From: Entamoeba invadens IP1
Taxonomy: Eukaryota > Evosea > Mastigamoebida > Endamoebidae
Direction of reading: 5' to 3'
DNA: 29,404 nucleotides
Assembly (NCBI RefSeq): GCF_000330505.1
Contig: NW_004443753.1
Span: 172,968 to 202,371 of the forward strand
Positions 27,278 through 29,404 of this stretch are shown here, in pieces (position 1 is the stretch's first letter; every line of letters begins with the position of its first letter). The position numbers were made by a program, and so were the translations under genes. The notes beneath the pieces are model-generated. The model saw only the letters and a list, made by a program, of their open reading frames with translations. It did no database searches and was not told where the DNA came from.

Positions 27278-28457
27278 ATGGTCGACATTGGAATCAAGCT
27301 CGAAGGGGAAGAGAAATATCCACTGACGTACATCCACACAAAGGAAGGGACAAAGAGTTACATCACAGTCAATCAAAAAGAAACATTGAAAGGTTTTGTC
27401 CACCTCAAAACACAAAAGCCTTTTCAGTTCACTGGGTTGCTTCTATCTTTTTCTGGGGTGGTCGGTTTGTTTCTATTTATAATTTATAATATAAAAAATA
27501 GAAAGACTGAAGCACTTACTTCTAGATATTAATAACTCGTCAAAGGTTTTTCATGAACAAAATGTGACCCTTTCCCCTCCTTCTATTTCTACAACCACCT
27601 CATTCCCCTTTTCAATCGACTTGAACGCTCCAATAGACAGTTACTCAAGTAGCAACGCCACTATATCTTACATCCTCAAAGCTTCATTCCTCAATTCCTC
27701 TTTACGGACTTTTGTCCAAGGTTCTTTCACGTCCCAAAAAGTTATTTATGTGAAGTCCTACACCCCCACATTACAAGGGAAAAAGTTGAACGACTCAGTC
27801 AGGCACTCACAAATGCAACTCGACTTTACTTTAGACTCCAACACAACAACACTCAAGGGGTATATCTCAGGACACATCTCATTCGTTTCTTTAAGTCCAG
27901 AGACTTTTGTTGAAAATGTGAATTTGATACTCGTGAGGAATGAAGTGATCAACGGAAAGACAGTGACAACAAAATTATTCACTTTAGAAGTGATCGACGG
28001 CTCTCCTGAAGAACCCGTTGCAGTCCCTTTCAAGATGTTTTTACAACCGCTTCACCTCGCACCTTCAAGTTCTGTTCCCGTTGCGTCGTTCTCTGTTGGG
28101 TATCAAGTCAAACTCTCTATAGAACTTCCAAAGAAGCGACTCTTTAGAAATTACGACGTGACAATCACGCGTTCTAAGACTCAAAAACAGAAGAAAAGCC
28201 ATAGAGAGAAGAAAGAGAGGAAGCCCAAAACAAAGCAACAACTTTCTTCTTCGGACTTCGACACTTCAAAAAGTTCTGAAAGTTGGAGTAGTCTCAATGA
28301 CTTGTTGGTGCTGAATTCTTCACATAACACAAATGGAACCCCCCGCTTTGTCGAGTCGGATTCGTCACAGTCGAGTCTTTGTTTGAGTCAAAGTGCAGAT
28401 GTCGAGCTTGGGATACCCCAACCCGACTTAGATGAGAAAGAAGAGGATGTAGCATAA
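27278..28457 (+). CDS. Arrestin/VPS26-fold protein with charged C-terminal tail, two exons
   Basis: Exons 27278-27464 and 27526-28457 give 372 residues. The first ~275 residues look like two arrestin-type beta-sandwiches. KGFVHLKTQKPFQFTGLLLSF is the first-strand region, and FSIDLNAPIDSYSSSNATI then SYILKASF resembles the P-x-E-S-Y-x-G-x-N-V-x-x-x-Y-x-x-K signature of VPS26, DSCR3 and arrestin-like proteins. Those proteins build retromer-type sorting coats or recruit ubiquitin ligases to membrane cargo. Residues ~275-300 are strongly basic and 303-355 Ser-rich, ending in an acidic tail (DLDEKEEDVA). This tail is not part of canonical VPS26. I do not see PPxY motifs. It is more likely a divergent arrestin-fold family member than the retromer subunit itself. 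Confidence 0.65.
27465..27525 (+). other. Intron of the arrestin/VPS26-like gene (61 bp)
   Basis: Starts GTTTGTTTC and ends ACTTCTAG. Splicing (codon G|AT) joins SFSGVV to DINNSSKVFHEQNVTL. Without it the first frame stops after 84 codons. Confidence 0.88.
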
Positions 28458-28599
28458 GAGATGGTATAACTCCTGTGAACATTTTCTTATGAACATCTTA
28501 TATTTGCTATATTAAATACAGTTCGTATTGTCATGTTTCGCACTTCTATAGAACATAAATAGACTGAAATGTTTCAATTTGATAGAATAAATACATCAG

Positions 28600-29404
28600 T
28601 TAGAGTGACCCACACCCTTCAGCACCATCGTGCGTGCAAAACTCTCCCCCATCTTCACAATACCCACACGTCTGTGTTGTACCGCACCACCCACACTTAT
28701 TGCTCAGACACGCCGTTTCTGTGGGTTTTGAACTGCACGATTTGAATGTGATATGATCAAAGTGAATGTGAACAAGCCCAGAACACTTCATTTTGAAATT
28801 CACAACAGTGGTGGGGATGTCTCCTGAAACAATGCCACGTACATAAATAGGTGTGCTCAGCCCTTTTGACATCACAACGGTCAAATTCTGAGGGAGTTGA
28901 ATGTCGCTGATGATTTCCGGATTGAAACAGTTCCACGGAGGGGACGTTAACGTGAACGGTTCGATTGGTTGATTTGGCGTCACTTTGACATTGAAACTCT
29001 TCTCCTCCCCATTAATTGCAAGAAACACAAAAGCTTGTTGTTAATCTTTTTGTATATAACACGCAAAACAAACGCTGTAAACAAATCAGAACAAGTGTGC
29101 AAAGCACTGTTGAGACAAGAAACACTGAAAGTAAGACTACTAAGTACTTGAAGTTCCATTTGATAAATGACGACGAGTGGAGGAAGTAAAGAAACGTCGA
29201 AATGAAGAAAAATAACACGATGTAGACCCCTGACATGATCAATCCGCCATATCCCATTATTAAAGAGATGGCTAAAGAAATGTGGATGATACTAAATATC
29301 ACAATCCACGTGATAAACTGCGAGTGCCGCCACTTCCCTACAAACTTTCCTGAATTGAAAAACACATTTAATTCCTTCCTCTTGCCGACTACAACAATCC
29401 AGAG
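28600..29404 (-). CDS. Multi-pass membrane protein with C-terminal Cys-rich PSI-like domain (partial, 5' end outside window)
   Basis: The frame is open from the window edge (29404) to 29074, then after a 40-bp intron from 29033 to TAA/TGA-side end at 28600, giving the last 254 residues. Three membrane helices are visible in this part (~30-50, ~54-75 and ~86-109). A beta-rich segment follows (FLAINGEEKSFNVKV and on) with one isolated Cys pair. The end is Cys-rich: ACLSNKCGWC, then CGYCEDGGEFC and a final Cys. The C-x2-C-G-W-C core recalls PSI/plexin-type domains, which are extracellular, so the tail is probably outside the cell or in the lumen. A role cannot be assigned. If the intron is not real, this would instead be two overlapping frames broken by a frameshift. 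Confidence 0.65.
29034..29073 (-). other. Intron of the PSI-like membrane protein gene (40 bp)
   Basis: On the minus strand it starts GTTTGTTTTGCG and ends AACAACAAG. Splicing (codon C|CT) joins the third membrane helix to PFVFLAING. It is the shortest intron here, and its acceptor is AAG where the other five have TAG or CAG. Confidence 0.65.

Noticed and set aside
1..29404. CRISPR arrays, rRNA or tRNA genes, tRNA-STR arrays, LINE/SINE copies
   Set aside because: I looked for regularly spaced repeats, tRNA-like boxes, poly-A-tailed elements and reverse transcriptase text and saw none. Short or diverged copies could be missed by eye.

Overview
This window looks like nuclear chromosomal DNA from an Entamoeba species, most likely a mobile-element-rich one such as E. 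invadens. That rests on several observations. The spacers are extremely AT-rich and the genes are compact. All six introns I can place begin with GTTTGT, the Entamoeba donor consensus. There are Entamoeba-type core promoter motifs (GTATTTAAA-like, GAACT, AAAAATTCA). The enzyme set also fits, with a prokaryote-type malic enzyme and a cytosolic-type malate dehydrogenase. The species is an inference and was not checked against a database.

Layout, left to right. (1) 1-402: the 3' end of a long-chain acyl-CoA synthetase. (2) 403-1701: a non-coding stretch with about 24 copies of the pentamer ATAAT, interrupted by a roughly 0.8 kb element with terminal inverted repeats. (3) 1702-2475 (-): a tandem CCCH zinc-finger protein of the TIS11/tristetraprolin type. 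(4) 2903-5200 (-): an unusual fusion of an ESCRT-associated IST1 domain, two filamin repeats and a divergent actin domain. (5) 6179-7246 (+): malate dehydrogenase. (6) 8141-11410 (+): a PMCA-type calcium pump in four exons. (7) 12068-13459 (+): an AT-rich, uncharacterised protein ending in what looks like a DnaJ C-terminal substrate-binding region without a J domain. (8) 13728-15185 (-): malic enzyme. (9) 16340-17508 (+): TFIIE-alpha in two exons. (10) 17606-19921 (+): an armadillo-like repeat protein. (11) 20002-26268 (-): GCN1. (12) 27278-28457 (+): an arrestin/VPS26-like protein in two exons. (13) 28600-29404 (-): the 3' part of a multi-pass membrane protein with a Cys-rich PSI-like tail, in two exons.

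Functional links. Malate dehydrogenase and malic enzyme catalyse consecutive steps (oxaloacetate to malate to pyruvate), a known Entamoeba route that can convert NADH to NADPH equivalents. They sit about 6.5 kb apart as separate genes, not an operon. The IST1 and VPS26-like proteins both point to endosomal sorting. GCN1, TFIIE-alpha and the CCCH protein belong to gene-expression control. The rest is ordinary gene-dense protist chromosome. The strongest candidate for something undescribed is the IST1-filamin-filamin-actin fusion. Next are the J-domain-less DnaJ-like protein and the TIR element inside the ATAAT array.
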